This document shows, piece after piece, positions 10,031-19,117 of a stretch of 64,000 nucleotides of DNA; positions within the stretch are counted from its first letter, which is position 1; each line of letters opens with the position of its first letter. The translations under genes were made by a program, and so were the position numbers. A model generated the notes under the pieces. The model did no database searches. It saw only the letters and a program-made list of their open reading frames with translations, and was not told the DNA's origin. Source of the DNA: Methylocaldum sp002005105 (GTDB taxonomy: Bacteria > Pseudomonadota > Gammaproteobacteria > Methylococcales > Methylococcaceae). Location of the stretch: contig NZ_CP194902.1 of the NCBI RefSeq assembly GCF_051027545.1, positions 1,984,001 through 2,048,000 on the forward strand. The letters are read 5' to 3'.

Positions 10031-10362
10031 GACGACCGTCCTCCCGTACCGTGCGCGGCGGTGATGACCAGCGGATCGCCGAAGAACCCCGCCAGGTTAT
10101 ACAGCTCGATCAATTCCAGAACAGCCGGGCTGTGCGAGGTCAGGCGAAGATTGCCGCCGGTACGATCGGTTTCCCTCTTGGCCAGCATGAGGAGTTGAAA
10201 TCCCGCTGTGTCGATTTCGCTGATGCCGGATAAGTCGATTTCCAGTTCGTTTCCGGCTTGCAGCATCGTCAGGAGTGGCTGTTTGATCTCCGCGGCATGA
10301 TAGATGGTCAGTTCGCCAGAGAGACGCAATGCCCCGCCGTCTTCTGTGAATTCGATGGCCAT
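10027..10362 (-). CDS. STAS-domain protein (anti-sigma-factor antagonist type)
   Basis: Small cytoplasmic single-domain protein of 111 residues with the STAS fold pattern. The usual phosphorylatable Ser position is Thr52 (SEIDTAGFQLL). STAS genes between cheY and cheA are recurrent in che operons. The role may be to tune CheA or a receptor, but this is not established from sequence. It overlaps cheA by 4 bases and lies 13 bases downstream of cheY. Confidence 0.85.
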   Translation of the reverse strand: MAIEFTEDGGALRLSGELTIYHAAEIKQPLLTMLQAGNELEIDLSGISEIDTAGFQLLMLAKRETDRTGGNLRLTSHSPAVLELIELYNLAGFFGDPLVITAAHGTGGRSS

Positions 10363-10375
10363 GGCTAACGCTCTC

Positions 10376-10744
10376 TTAGGGGGCGATCAATTTCGATACG
10401 GCATCCAGCATTTGGGCAGGCTGGAATGGCTTGACGACCCAAGCCTTGGCGCCGGCCGCCTTGCCTTCGGCCATCTTGCTTTCTTGAGACTCGGTGGTGA
10501 GCATGATCACCGGAGTGAACTTGTAAGCGGGAAGCTGTTTCGCTTCTCTGACGAAGCTTATTCCGTCCATATTGGGCATGTTGACATCGCTGATGATCAG
10601 GTGGATTCGTTGCCCGTTCAGCTTGGTCAGGGCGTCTTGGCCGTCGCGGGCTTCGATGACGTCATAGCCCGCTCCTTTCAGGGCGATGCTCACGACCTGG
10701 CGAAGCGAAGCCGAATCGTCGACGATGAGAATGGTTTTGGCCAC
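10376..10744 (-). CDS. cheY: Chemotaxis response regulator CheY
   Basis: Single receiver-domain protein of 122 residues that carries the phosphoryl signal from CheA to the motor or another output. The acidic pocket (VDDS at 8-11), the phosphorylated Asp53 (SDVNMPNMDG) and the conserved Lys105 (VVKPF) are all present. No output domain. Length and position between a receptor gene and STAS-cheA fit CheY. Confidence 0.93.
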   Translation of the reverse strand: MAKTILIVDDSASLRQVVSIALKGAGYDVIEARDGQDALTKLNGQRIHLIISDVNMPNMDGISFVREAKQLPAYKFTPVIMLTTESQESKMAEGKAAGAKAWVVKPFQPAQMLDAVSKLIAP

Positions 10745-10762
10745 GGAGCTACTCCTTATGGA

Positions 10763-12001
10763 TTAAAAGAAGGTAATGTTTGCGGATCGATCGGAACTGA
10801 CAGGCTGTACGCCGGGGTGGTGCCGGCGTTGCTCTTCGGTGGTATAGGTTTGCGCCAATTCCTTGAGCCAAAGCTTGGCATCGATCGTTTCTTTTCCGGA
10901 TGCTTCGGAAATACATGCATGGAGCTTTTCCAAATCGTCGCGCACGTGCCCCAGAATTTGGCTAACCCGGTCTTGGAATTGCAGCGAAACCAGAATGTCC
11001 GATAGCTCGTTCTTGATCTCTACGCTTTTTCCTTGAAGGATCTCGGCGGATTGGCACAAAGCGCCGCCCGCCTTGCTGAATTGGTCGAGAACACGGTTGA
11101 TCGCGGTCTCGGAATCGGTCAGCAATTTCACGTCTTGATTGGCAGTTTTTTCGGAAAGCTCCAATGCCGAGGTGATGGCCTCGTTGATGACATTCACCCG
11201 TTCGCTGATCCGTTTTCCGGTTTCTCCGGAAAACGTCGACAATTTCCGTACTTCATCCGCGACGACCGCAAATCCTCTTCCGGCCTCCCCCGCGCGTGCG
11301 GCTTCGATGGCCGCGTTAAGGGCCAGCAAGTTGGTCTGCCCGGCGACATTGGCGACTTCCGATGCCATCTGTTTCAACTCTTCCGTGAAGTGGGACAGTT
11401 GCAGGATTTCGTGCATCGCCATCCGCCTCATGTCGAGAGCGGTCTTTAAAGAGGCGAGAACTGAGTTCAATTCGTTTTGGCTCTGCGTTAGAAGCGAAAC
11501 CATGCCGCTGTCGCCCGCTTGTCCACCGATATCCAAGGCCGCTTCTTGCGAAGCGATCACCGTGGTTTGTAGGTCGTGCGCAATATCGGCAAAGCGGTCG
11601 CTGAGTATGACTATGGCCTCTTCCATCTGCGACCGCCCCATCTCGATCTGGCCGGACCACACGGGCAATACGGCCGTACATAATTTGTCCAGACTGTGGA
11701 TGTGTTCGCGCTGCTCTTTCCGTTCGGCCAACAGAATGGCATTGCTTTCGCTTATCGCCGCCGCTAACCCTCGCTCGGACCGCGCGGCGAGCAGACGAAC
11801 CGGCAGCAGCGCCATGAGTAGCAAGATGCCGCCTCCGATCAGGCTGCCGGCGCTCCAATTTCCTATCAGCGTCGTTATGAGAAAACCGCCCATCCCAAGG
11901 CAACCCGCATAACACCATAAGGCTTTGTTCGGTAAATGGTCGGAGGTGGAGAATTCGCGGGTGGCGTATAACTCCTTTTCACTGTGCATCTGTGTTTTCA
12001 C
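10763..12001 (-). CDS. Methyl-accepting chemotaxis protein without large periplasmic domain
   Basis: First gene of the che operon, 412 residues. Two adjacent hydrophobic segments (about 28-68) form a membrane hairpin with almost no periplasmic loop. A cytoplasmic region follows with the receptor hairpin (VAGQTNLLALNAAIEAARAG; GFAVVADEVRKLSTFSG). No HAMP domain is evident. A signal sensed in the membrane or cytoplasm, such as redox or energy state, is therefore more likely than a soluble periplasmic ligand (inference). The C-terminal 100 residues have the segment LVSLQFQDRVSQIL, common in receptors of this class. Confidence 0.9.
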   Translation of the reverse strand: MKTQMHSEKELYATREFSTSDHLPNKALWCYAGCLGMGGFLITTLIGNWSAGSLIGGGILLLMALLPVRLLAARSERGLAAAISESNAILLAERKEQREHIHSLDKLCTAVLPVWSGQIEMGRSQMEEAIVILSDRFADIAHDLQTTVIASQEAALDIGGQAGDSGMVSLLTQSQNELNSVLASLKTALDMRRMAMHEILQLSHFTEELKQMASEVANVAGQTNLLALNAAIEAARAGEAGRGFAVVADEVRKLSTFSGETGKRISERVNVINEAITSALELSEKTANQDVKLLTDSETAINRVLDQFSKAGGALCQSAEILQGKSVEIKNELSDILVSLQFQDRVSQILGHVRDDLEKLHACISEASGKETIDAKLWLKELAQTYTTEEQRRHHPGVQPVSSDRSANITFF

Positions 12002-12610
12002 TCCTGGTGGTTTTCGATTTCCGAATTACCGTGTCCGTGTTACATGCCGGCTCTTGTCACGTCCTAGAACCGTTTTCATTAGTCAAAATAAAGCTCGCAC
12101 CCTCGGTAACTGCATAGCGGTTAAAGAGGGCGTTATTTGGGTAAGGTTGTTATTTCAGTGCTGGGGATAAGAGGATTCGCGGCAAACTGCCACTATGTAT
12201 CCCTAAAGGTCGACACTATCGGCACTCCTTATCGAGTCGGATATGTGGCCATGCGTGCATATGACACGATTGTCTATGACGCTGAGCACAGCCGTTTGTG
12301 TCGGCGGGAAGAGTCCAAGATGGCCCGTGCTGGGGCTGCTGTTCGAAAATTTTCCCGGTACATCGACTTGCGGCCGCAGCCTTGATTTCCGTGACGATTC
12401 CGGGGCTATATTCAAACTAATCAGACCAGGCGGTCGTAGCCATTAGCAATTGAAACTTTCCCGAGCATTTTTCCAGCGAATGTAAGTCTGGTACGGATAT
12501 CACAGAATGAAAGTAAGAAAATTCTGATTTTTTTGTAGGAAAAACGGAATTAGATGTAGGGGTGTCGGATGCTTGCCGTCTCGAAGGTATGGTTCGCCAA
12601 AGCGTGCAGG
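12002..12610. other. Intergenic region upstream of the che operon
   Basis: About 600 bases with no convincing gene on either strand. It should contain the promoter of the minus-strand chemotaxis operon near 12002-12100. No clear sigma-54 or sigma-28 box could be identified by eye. The right end abuts a truncated insertion sequence. Confidence 0.5.
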
Positions 12611-13027
12611 CTAAGGGAGGGAGAGAGGGGGTGAGTCCGTCAAGGTGGTGTAAATTCCGGGGGTGAACTCCGGTTCACTCTCACAACTGGATTGCAGCGT
12701 GCGTCCATCCAAAATCGCAGCCTTCGGCTGCGGTTTTCGCCCCTGAGCCAGGCGCAAACCTTCGCGGAGATCGTGCACGATCGCGTCGAAGCAGCCCGCC
12801 GCGAGCCAACGCCGGGTCTGCCGATAGACGGCTCCCCACGGCGGCAAGTCATGCGGCAACATCCGCCAGGGCTCACCAGTCCGCACCAACCAACGCAAGC
12901 AATTGACGATTTCGCGCAGATCGTGCTGGCGTTGGGGCGCGGCCGCCTTCATCAAGGTTAAATAAGGGACCGCGAACGTCCATTCGTCGTCTGAAACATC
13001 GCTGGGGTAAGGTTTTCGAGTAAGCAT
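12611..13027 (-). pseudogene. IS5-family transposase, N-terminal fragment
   Basis: The 138-residue frame begins like an IS5-group transposase: a helical N-terminal domain (PSDVSDDEWTFAVPYL; LREIVNCLRWLVRTGEPWRMLPHDLPPWGAVYRQ), then the first part of the DDE domain including the start of the catalytic region (AAILDGRTLQSS). After about residue 118 similarity stops and the frame ends in an unrelated tail, so at least half of the DDE domain is missing. Terminal inverted repeats were not recognised. This is a remnant that cannot transpose itself. Confidence 0.8.
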
Positions 13028-13235
13028 CCCTGCAGTACCTTGCCCACAGCAAAAAGTTCATAACACGCTCTGGAGTGTCAGACAGGAAACTGACACATTA
13101 TTCGACAATAAGCACGCAAATCAGGAAAGCCGCGGGCTGTAACGTTTCTTTCACAATCTTATCCACGGACTTTTCCACCCGAACTGTGGATAAACGGATG
13201 CATTCCGAGGCTCTTGCCTTCCTCACTTTTTTATG

Positions 13236-13940
13236 TCAAATGGTTGTGCGAAGTCTGGGCGAATGGACGTGAGAATAACTGGGGTAGGCTGATTCCAGCA
13301 CGGTCGATGCGTCTTCGTAGATTCGGTCCTGGTTACCCGCCTCGTGATACCGACGGAGTAGTGTGAGCAGATCGATGGCGTCCTTGGGATCTTCTCGGCC
13401 ACGGTCAACCCAAGCAAAGAGTTTGAGGATGGCAATCCCAGCGACGGAAGCTACCGATACGATAAGTCTAGGTTCAACTTCAACTGGCACCGCGGATACC
13501 AAGGCATCTCGGTAGCCGGCGACATTCATTAGGATACTCATGTCCGGCGGCCAAGCGATGGTATTTTTTTCGACTTCGAGCCCACCAAACGGGATTAAAT
13601 CCACGACGAATTTACGCCTACAGCCTTCTGGTTGGTAAAGCAGCCGCTGCATTACCCGTTCCATTTCTTGAAAACCGGAGCCGGTGACAAGATACCTCTT
13701 GATTGCCTTAAACTGGTCCCAGTTTTCAACCGCAAAAGCAAAATCGATATCGCGGGTAGCACGTTCAGCCTGCAGCCCGAATACGTGCTCAAGCAAGATG
13801 ATTCTGGCGGTTGCTCCTACCAGGAAGGCTTCCAGACCCAGAGCAACTGATGCATTCTGAATTTCTCTCAGGACCGCGAGGGTAATGGGGTCGATCGGGC
13901 GCTCAGCCCTGGGTGCCAGAACCATTGATGCTCTGCTCAT
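13236..13940 (-). CDS. AbiEii-like nucleotidyltransferase (putative type IV toxin)
   Basis: A 234-residue cytoplasmic nucleotidyltransferase-fold protein. The acidic pair of the active site is visible in RATRDIDFAFAV (about residues 61-72), preceded by the helix and glycine segment FLVGATARIILLEHVFG. AbiEii-type toxins modify tRNA or other targets and are neutralised by the partner AbiEi. Start uncertain: ATG at 13940 or, six codons in, ATG at 13925. Either overlaps the 3' end of the partner gene, so expression is coupled. A toxin role is inferred from the pairing. Confidence 0.8.
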   Translation of the reverse strand: MSRASMVLAPRAERPIDPITLAVLREIQNASVALGLEAFLVGATARIILLEHVFGLQAERATRDIDFAFAVENWDQFKAIKRYLVTGSGFQEMERVMQRLLYQPEGCRRKFVVDLIPFGGLEVEKNTIAWPPDMSILMNVAGYRDALVSAVPVEVEPRLIVSVASVAGIAILKLFAWVDRGREDPKDAIDLLTLLRRYHEAGNQDRIYEDASTVLESAYPSYSHVHSPRLRTTI

Positions 13941-14997
13941 AAATCATGCGCGCCGTTTCAAGATTCCGCGGATCGAGGGTGGCGAGAAGGTCCGCATAGA
14001 CGAGGATCGGTGGCACGGTTTCGGACAGGGCGCCATCGGCTGGAAAATTCCAGAAGGCATCCAATACCTCGATTTCACCTTTGGGATCGGCACGCAGCTT
14101 GTTTTCGACCACTAGCTTCGTGAGATTTTGACGAACGTTTTCGGGTCGGAAATATAGAGTGAAGGTGTTGGGCCTCAAATAGCCGGTCAGCTTGTCGGCC
14201 GCGACTTCGCCGCCCCATTGGGCTTTGTACCGGGTGACATCGACTTGCCGCCACCAGTCCGGAGTCGAAGCCTGAAACCGTCTTGGGTTTAACTTCGGAC
14301 GGAGCTTGATGGGGTAGTTGGTCACCCATTCGTCAATCAATCGCTTGCGCTCCAGAATGCGTCGCTCGCCCATTCCCTTGCCAATTATGGCGTAACCCCT
14401 GTTATTCAGATCTAAAAAAACCTCTCCCACCGCCCCCAGCGCAACGCCGGCCGCTCGATTGATCTCGCGATAAGGTGCATTGACCAACTCGGGACGGCAT
14501 AGCAGGACGAATATCACTCTAAGGGCAGTTGCAGTACCTGCACGAGGTGGTTCCGCAGTCGTGATATCCATCCCCTCCTTGGCTCGAGGGCGCAGTCCTT
14601 TCACGAAGATAAACAGGCCTAGGTCATGAAGATAGGCGTTGCCGTTGGCATCGATGAACTGCACGTCCAGTTCACGGCATTTGTCGGCCATTTCAGCGGT
14701 GATCCGCGGGGCCACGAGTAAGCCGGGCTGCTGAAATGAATCGAATCGGTTCCTGACTTGGCCGATCGCGGTAAAGCGATCGATTCGTTTGATTTCAGCC
14801 CTATAACGATGGGGCTGACCGGCTACGTCGATTTCCACGGCTGCATCGACTCTGACTCCCTGTTCCAATAAGGGCTCCGCGGCGATAATTTTCCCGGTCA
14901 AGCCAGTGGTTTCCTGCAGTGCGGCTAAGGCACGCTCCAGGAGGGCTTGCTCTTGGTGATGCAGGGATTCTTCTCGATAGCGAAGCGGCATGTTCAT
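13903..14997 (-). CDS. AbiEi-family antitoxin/transcriptional regulator
   Basis: The 364-residue partner of the downstream nucleotidyltransferase. The N-terminal ~150 residues have a restriction-endonuclease-like alpha/beta pattern (YRAEIKRID; GLLVAPRITAEMADKCRELDVQFIDANGNAYLHD). A winged-helix region follows (PYREINRAAGVALGAVGEVFLDLNNRGY), then a C-terminal region ending in VYADLLATLDPRNLETARMIYE, typical of type IV AbiEi-related antitoxins. The translation start (14997, or 14991) lies 13 bases from a perfect palindrome. This fits autoregulation by binding inverted repeats, as is known for AbiEi. Confidence 0.82.
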   Translation of the reverse strand: MNMPLRYREESLHHQEQALLERALAALQETTGLTGKIIAAEPLLEQGVRVDAAVEIDVAGQPHRYRAEIKRIDRFTAIGQVRNRFDSFQQPGLLVAPRITAEMADKCRELDVQFIDANGNAYLHDLGLFIFVKGLRPRAKEGMDITTAEPPRAGTATALRVIFVLLCRPELVNAPYREINRAAGVALGAVGEVFLDLNNRGYAIIGKGMGERRILERKRLIDEWVTNYPIKLRPKLNPRRFQASTPDWWRQVDVTRYKAQWGGEVAADKLTGYLRPNTFTLYFRPENVRQNLTKLVVENKLRADPKGEIEVLDAFWNFPADGALSETVPPILVYADLLATLDPRNLETARMIYEQSINGSGTQG

Positions 14998-15009
14998 ATT
15001 TCATCATTT

Positions 15010-15026
15010 GTTCACGTAACGTGAAC
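15010..15026. promoter_or_regulatory. Perfect 17-bp palindrome, putative AbiEi operator 1
   Basis: GTTCACGTAACGTGAAC, two 8-base arms around a central A, lies 13-29 bases upstream of the AbiEi-like start. The half-site GTTCACGT recurs in the long inverted repeat at 15061-15111. A position over the promoter or leader suggests an autoregulatory operator. Confidence 0.7.
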
Positions 15027-15060
15027 ATTATAAGACAGCGAACACAAGATCAAGCGAAAT

Positions 15061-15111
15061 GTTCACGTAATGATCATGTTCACGATGCATGAACATGATC
15101 ATTACGTGAAC
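15061..15111. promoter_or_regulatory. Long perfect inverted repeat (22-bp arms), putative AbiEi operator 2
   Basis: The arms 15061-15082 and 15090-15111 are exact reverse complements, separated by 7 bases. Each arm begins or ends with GTTCACGTAATGATCATG, sharing the half-site of the 15010 palindrome. There is no T tract, so a terminator is unlikely. The length is close to the 23-base inverted repeats known to be bound by AbiEi antitoxins. Confidence 0.7.
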
Positions 15112-15140
15112 GTCGCGGGCAATCAGAAGACGGAGTATCT

Positions 15141-15360
15141 ATGAACTGAAAATCGCGTCGGCGCCCGCCTCGATAGAGCCAAGCATGAGTTCAGATAGAT
15201 TTCCGATAGCCACGGAAGAGCCCTATATGGCCAGAAATAGAGGCTGCTCTCATTGTCTGAAATTCGGCCATTTGCGGCCATTCAGTCTGTCCAATACCTG
15301 TCGGTCACGAACGACTGCTTTCCTCAACGTCGAGCGAGCAGCACGTGCCCGAATGAGCCA
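15141..15360. repeat. Dispersed repeat, copy A (second copy at 41829-42040)
   Basis: The segment starting ATGAACTGAAAATCGCGT matches 41829 onward almost base for base for about 130 bases (through the GCTCTCA...GTCTGAAATT...GGCC stretch). It then matches more loosely to the GAGCGAGCAG...GCCC segment. Neither copy encodes a recognisable protein. The rest of the 15361-15710 gap shows no gene I can support. Confidence 0.75.
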
Positions 15361-15710
15361 CTCGGCCAGGGACTCCGAACAGTAGCAAACCGAGACAAAG
15401 CGGATGTTTGGTTGTGACAGGAAACCGTCCAAAGCTAGCGCAATGATGACGCGCTGCACGAGGGGGTGTCACTTTCGCCGTTCAGTCTTTTTCACGGGCC
15501 GGCCTCCGCTCGACCGACGCGCCTCAACCTTACATTGCTCACGCCCAGCAGGCTTTCCCTTTCTATGGTGGACAAATAGGGCGTGGCGGGGGCGGCTTAC
15601 TGGATCTAGCGAGAAGATTGGACGGCGCCTACAGTCCGGGCAGCCAGTTGTGCGCCTCACTCTGGCAATGCGGCACTAGGCATAGTGACCCAGTGATTGT
15701 GGAGGCGTCT

Positions 15711-16712
15711 TCACCACCGCTTTAACCAGGGCTGGATGGCTTGTAGCTTTCGGGCCACCACCCCGTAATCGACGGGCATGGTTCTGAGCTGGTCGAGCTT
15801 CGGCACGTCGGGCGGGGTTTCCACGCCAGGGTGCAGTGGAATTTGGGCGCAGTCGGCGAAAGCCAGCTTGCGCTCGGTGTCCGGAGACAGGAGGTAATCG
15901 ACGAGCTCGCGGGCGGCCTCCGGGTGCTGCGCGCCCCGGATCGGCACGACGGCGTTGGGCAGGATCAGGCAACCCGGTTCGCCCTCGCCCTGGTCCGGGC
16001 AGATCATCTCCACGGGTTTACCCTGGCGCATGCGGTTGACCGCGTCATCGCTGTCAACCAGACTGAACTCGAATTCCCCGGCGGCCACCAGGTCCGCGCT
16101 TTCGCCATTGCTGGTGGAAATCTTGGTGCCGTTCCTTTTGAGGGCGTCCATAAACCCTTTGGCGCGCTCATCGCCCCACAGCGTGAACAGGGCCGCCACA
16201 TGGGTGGCGGTCGTGCCGAACAGGGGGTTGGCAATAACGCCTTTGCCCGCCCACTTGGGATCGGTATAGGCGGCGAGGCTTTGCGGCTTGACGCGGGCCT
16301 TGTGGTGGATGATGAACACCCGCGCCCTTGCGGAAAAGCCGGTCCAGTACCCTTCGGGGTCCTTGAAGACCTTAGGGATGCCTTCGCCATTGGGGGACCG
16401 GTAAGGCGCCGAAACACCCCGCTGCTTCAGGACTTCCGCCCGGATCGGTTCGTTCGCCCAATAGACGTCCGCCTGCGGGTTGTTCTTCTCGGCGAGCAGC
16501 CGGTTCATGACGCCGGTACCCTTGGTTTCCTCGGTGTCGTACACCGCTTTGACGCGGATGCCGGTATCCCGCTCGAAATCCTTGAGGATCGGTTCCGAGA
16601 ACACCTGATCCTCGCTGGCATAGACCACGACCGTGGCTTCCGCGCCCACGGCAGTCCGGGCGAGCGCCAGGCTCAGCAGCAGCGATAGCCATCTGTAGGG
16701 TTGCATTGTCAT
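15711..16712 (-). CDS. Periplasmic substrate-binding protein of an iron-type ABC transporter
   Basis: The 333-residue secreted protein has a signal peptide (about 1-23, cleavage after VGA) and the fold pattern of the Fe(III)-binding FbpA/FutA family (VVVYASEDQVFSEPILKDFERDTGIRV; SLVDSDDAVNRMRQGKPVEMICPDQ; LVDYLLSPDTERKLAF). A clear pair of adjacent iron-binding tyrosines was not found, so the substrate is uncertain. The cognate permease and ATPase are probably those at 19775-22110, separated from it by four other genes of the same island. Confidence 0.85.
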   Translation of the reverse strand: MTMQPYRWLSLLLSLALARTAVGAEATVVVYASEDQVFSEPILKDFERDTGIRVKAVYDTEETKGTGVMNRLLAEKNNPQADVYWANEPIRAEVLKQRGVSAPYRSPNGEGIPKVFKDPEGYWTGFSARARVFIIHHKARVKPQSLAAYTDPKWAGKGVIANPLFGTTATHVAALFTLWGDERAKGFMDALKRNGTKISTSNGESADLVAAGEFEFSLVDSDDAVNRMRQGKPVEMICPDQGEGEPGCLILPNAVVPIRGAQHPEAARELVDYLLSPDTERKLAFADCAQIPLHPGVETPPDVPKLDQLRTMPVDYGVVARKLQAIQPWLKRW

Positions 16713-16722
16713 CGTTGCCTCC

Positions 16723-17481
16723 TTAAGGGTTTGGCGAAAACAGCAGTTTCAGGCCGATGAACAAAGTCAGTTCCGGCTCGTCCCGGAACGAGCGGCCGGC
16801 GGACACCATCAACACCCGGCCGGGGGCCATGACCCACTTTCCGCCCAGGTTGAAGCCGGCGTTGGGCTCGCCGCCGGGGGAAGGGGACGTAATGGCGAAC
16901 ACCTCGCCGCCGAGCTTGAGCCGCTTGCCCACGGCGTGCTCCAAGGCCAAACCGAAAAACCAGTAACTCTTGCCCTCGCCCCCGGCCCACAGCTTGTAAC
17001 GCGCATCGCCGTAGATCACGGTGTCGCCCCACTGCTTCTGATAGAGCAGCGGCAATTGCAGGTTCGCCCGTCCCGCGCCGAGGCCTCTTTCCTCGTCTCC
17101 CGTGGGCAGGGTGAGCTGGGGGTTGATGCCGAAATACCCCGCTTCGGCGTCGAGGCCGAAGCGCCGCTTGTACTCGAACAGCACATCGCCCACGCCGGAG
17201 CGCAATCCGCCTTCGGCGGGGAGCCTGTAGGGCGCGGGCAGCTCGATGCTGAGCTGGGTGTAAGGGTCGTAGCCGTAATTGACGTCCACGCGCACGAATT
17301 CGCCGATCGCCGAACCATCCCGGCTGCGTTCCATGAACCAGGGCAGGTTGATCTCCCACTGGCCCGGTTCCGGCGGGTCGGGATCGTTGGTGAAGAAGGG
17401 CGGGCCGCCGAAGGCGGAGGCCGATCCGGCCAAAACCAAAGAGAAGACCCACCGAGTGGACGCCGGCGTGCCACGGCCCAT
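16723..17481 (-). CDS. Outer-membrane beta-barrel protein of the MetA/transporter type
   Basis: The 252-residue exported protein has a short signal peptide (about 1-24) and a C-terminal region of alternating hydrophobic strands rich in Gly, Tyr and aromatic residues, ending in LFIGLKLLFSPNP. FFTNDPDPPEPGQWEINLPW near the N-terminus is characteristic of the family annotated as phenol-degradation MetA-like outer-membrane proteins. Function unknown. It starts 3 bases after the stop of the preceding gene and probably serves the same export or uptake route. An overlapping open frame here lacks these features. Confidence 0.75.
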   Translation of the reverse strand: MGRGTPASTRWVFSLVLAGSASAFGGPPFFTNDPDPPEPGQWEINLPWFMERSRDGSAIGEFVRVDVNYGYDPYTQLSIELPAPYRLPAEGGLRSGVGDVLFEYKRRFGLDAEAGYFGINPQLTLPTGDEERGLGAGRANLQLPLLYQKQWGDTVIYGDARYKLWAGGEGKSYWFFGLALEHAVGKRLKLGGEVFAITSPSPGGEPNAGFNLGGKWVMAPGRVLMVSAGRSFRDEPELTLFIGLKLLFSPNP

Positions 17482-17484
17482 CGA

Positions 17485-18171
17485 TTATCGGGCGGTCACC
17501 ACCAGATCGTCGAACGAACTGGCCGCATCCGCCTTGCTCCAAAAGCCGATCCCGCCCGCCTTCATAAAGGTTCTATCGGTAGTCTCCAGATATTTCCGGT
17601 CGTTCAAATAGGCTTCGATCTTGTCTCCCTGCTGAACGATCTTCAACCGGAACCATTCGCCGGATTTCACGCCGGAGATGTTCGCGCTGTCCAGTTGCTT
17701 GCGCCGCCCGTCCTTCACGAAGTACAGGCGGATGTTGTCTTCCAGGGGGTTATAGCGGGCGACGTAATAGTTATTGGCGTCCTGCACCCGCCAGATGAGA
17801 CCACCCCCCTGATCTTCCTTGCCGCCGTCGGCGCGGAGGCTGACTTCGATGGCGCCGTCCCGGAATTTCACCGCGTTCGTCCAGCACAAGTTAAAAACAT
17901 CCCCGGAATCGTCGTGAATCTTCGTGATCGCCAGAACATGGGGCGCGCTCGGCGCCTTGGGATCGGCCTTGACTTGCCACTCCGCCGGGGGACCGCCGGG
18001 ATTCGTGGCCGCGATGGTCCAGCCGGGCGGAATGCCGCCCGGCGTCAGTTCATCGAAGCTCAGCCGGGATACCGCGGGACTCGTAGCCGCTTTCTCCTCG
18101 GCCGAGACCAGACCGGTGAATGTGCACAGCCCGAGGCACACAGCCAAATGGATGAGTTGTTTTGTCGCCAT
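17485..18171 (-). CDS. Exported concanavalin-like (DUF1080-type) protein
   Basis: The 228-residue protein starts at the ATG at 18171. It has a signal peptide (about 1-23, LVSA-EE) and one ConA-like jelly-roll domain (FRDGAIEVSLRADGGKEDQGGGLIWRVQDANNYYVARYNPLEDNIRLY; GSWSKADAASSFDDLVV-type ending). Similar domains occur in sugar-binding and hydrolase proteins, but no catalytic residues can be assigned. The start is 2 bases from the stop of the DUF1259 gene, so it is co-transcribed with the chromate island. Confidence 0.72.
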   Translation of the reverse strand: MATKQLIHLAVCLGLCTFTGLVSAEEKAATSPAVSRLSFDELTPGGIPPGWTIAATNPGGPPAEWQVKADPKAPSAPHVLAITKIHDDSGDVFNLCWTNAVKFRDGAIEVSLRADGGKEDQGGGLIWRVQDANNYYVARYNPLEDNIRLYFVKDGRRKQLDSANISGVKSGEWFRLKIVQQGDKIEAYLNDRKYLETTDRTFMKAGGIGFWSKADAASSFDDLVVTAR

Positions 18172-18173
18172 GA

Positions 18174-19097
18174 TCAAGGGTTTCTCCTCTGGGTTTCCAA
18201 GGCGGATTGGAGCGCCCGCGCCAAATCGACCGTGGGGCCGACGCCCCAGTAGTGCAGGAAGACCGTTCGTGGCGATTCCATGGTCATGTGGCTGTGGATC
18301 GCTACGATCTGGATGCCGGCGCGGCGCAGCGCTTTGAGCACCGGCTGCAGTTCGTCCTCGCACATGACGAAGTCACCGTCGACGACCGCTTGCTCGTCGC
18401 TGCCTGCGAACGCGGCCCAGGTGTTGACGCCCATCGTGCTGCCGAGGGTGTTACCTTCCATGGTCGTGGTTCGCCCGAGGGTGATCTTGAAGACGCCTCC
18501 GGCCAACTCGCCTTTGGCGCCGATGACCGCCTCGATTTTCTTGGGATCGAGCGAGGTTTGGGCGGGGTCGATGGCAGCGAAGGGTACCTCGCCTCGGCCG
18601 CCGCGGGTCTCCTCGACTTTGGCGAATACCTCGCCCACGGCGGCCGCCAGCTTTTCTTCATCCCCCGTGCCGCCGATGTGCATGAACATCACCTTGGGGG
18701 AATCCCAGAAGAAATGGTTGTGCAGGGCGGTGATTTCGAGGCCGTTGTCGAGGGCCACGCTCATGACCGGATTCACCTGATCTTCGAGCAGGACCATGTC
18801 GCCCATGACCAGGGTTCGGCCCCCCGCCTTCATGAACGCGGCCCACGAGGTCAGCCCCAGGGGCGGCGTCATTTTGACGCCCGCCGCGGTCACCCGGAGA
18901 TCGGCGCGTGGCTGGCTGACTTTGAATACGCCCTCCTTTTCGTCCAGTTTCCCTTTGACGCCGGTCAGCCGCTCGATTCTTGCCGTATCGAGCCCTTGCC
19001 CGCCGCTGGGGGCCTCCGCCGCAGCCGGGCCGGGCAAGAGGTTCAAGAGCGTTATCATGAAGATGGCGGTCAAGCGGTAAATCGTATCTCTGTTCAT
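18174..19097 (-). CDS. Exported protein with two DUF1259 domains
   Basis: The 307-residue secreted protein (signal peptide about 1-28, ending PAAAEA) contains two copies of the DUF1259/LppY-LpqO domain. Each has a histidine cluster: ALHNHFFWDSPKVMFMHIGG in the first and AIHSHMTMESPRTVFLHYWG in the second. The repeated His pattern suggests metal or ligand binding; no activity is established. It sits between a ChrB-domain gene and a ConA-like gene. The ATG at 19097 precedes a good signal sequence, so upstream in-frame codons are ignored. Confidence 0.82.
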   Translation of the reverse strand: MNRDTIYRLTAIFMITLLNLLPGPAAAEAPSGGQGLDTARIERLTGVKGKLDEKEGVFKVSQPRADLRVTAAGVKMTPPLGLTSWAAFMKAGGRTLVMGDMVLLEDQVNPVMSVALDNGLEITALHNHFFWDSPKVMFMHIGGTGDEEKLAAAVGEVFAKVEETRGGRGEVPFAAIDPAQTSLDPKKIEAVIGAKGELAGGVFKITLGRTTTMEGNTLGSTMGVNTWAAFAGSDEQAVVDGDFVMCEDELQPVLKALRRAGIQIVAIHSHMTMESPRTVFLHYWGVGPTVDLARALQSALETQRRNP

Positions 19098-19117
19098 GGA
19101 GAATACCTCGATCGGTC

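Noticed and set aside
16709..17542. Overlapping 277-residue open frame on the same strand as the outer-membrane protein gene
   Set aside because: It is Arg- and Gly-rich with no domain pattern, while the frame at 16723-17481 has a signal peptide and family motifs.
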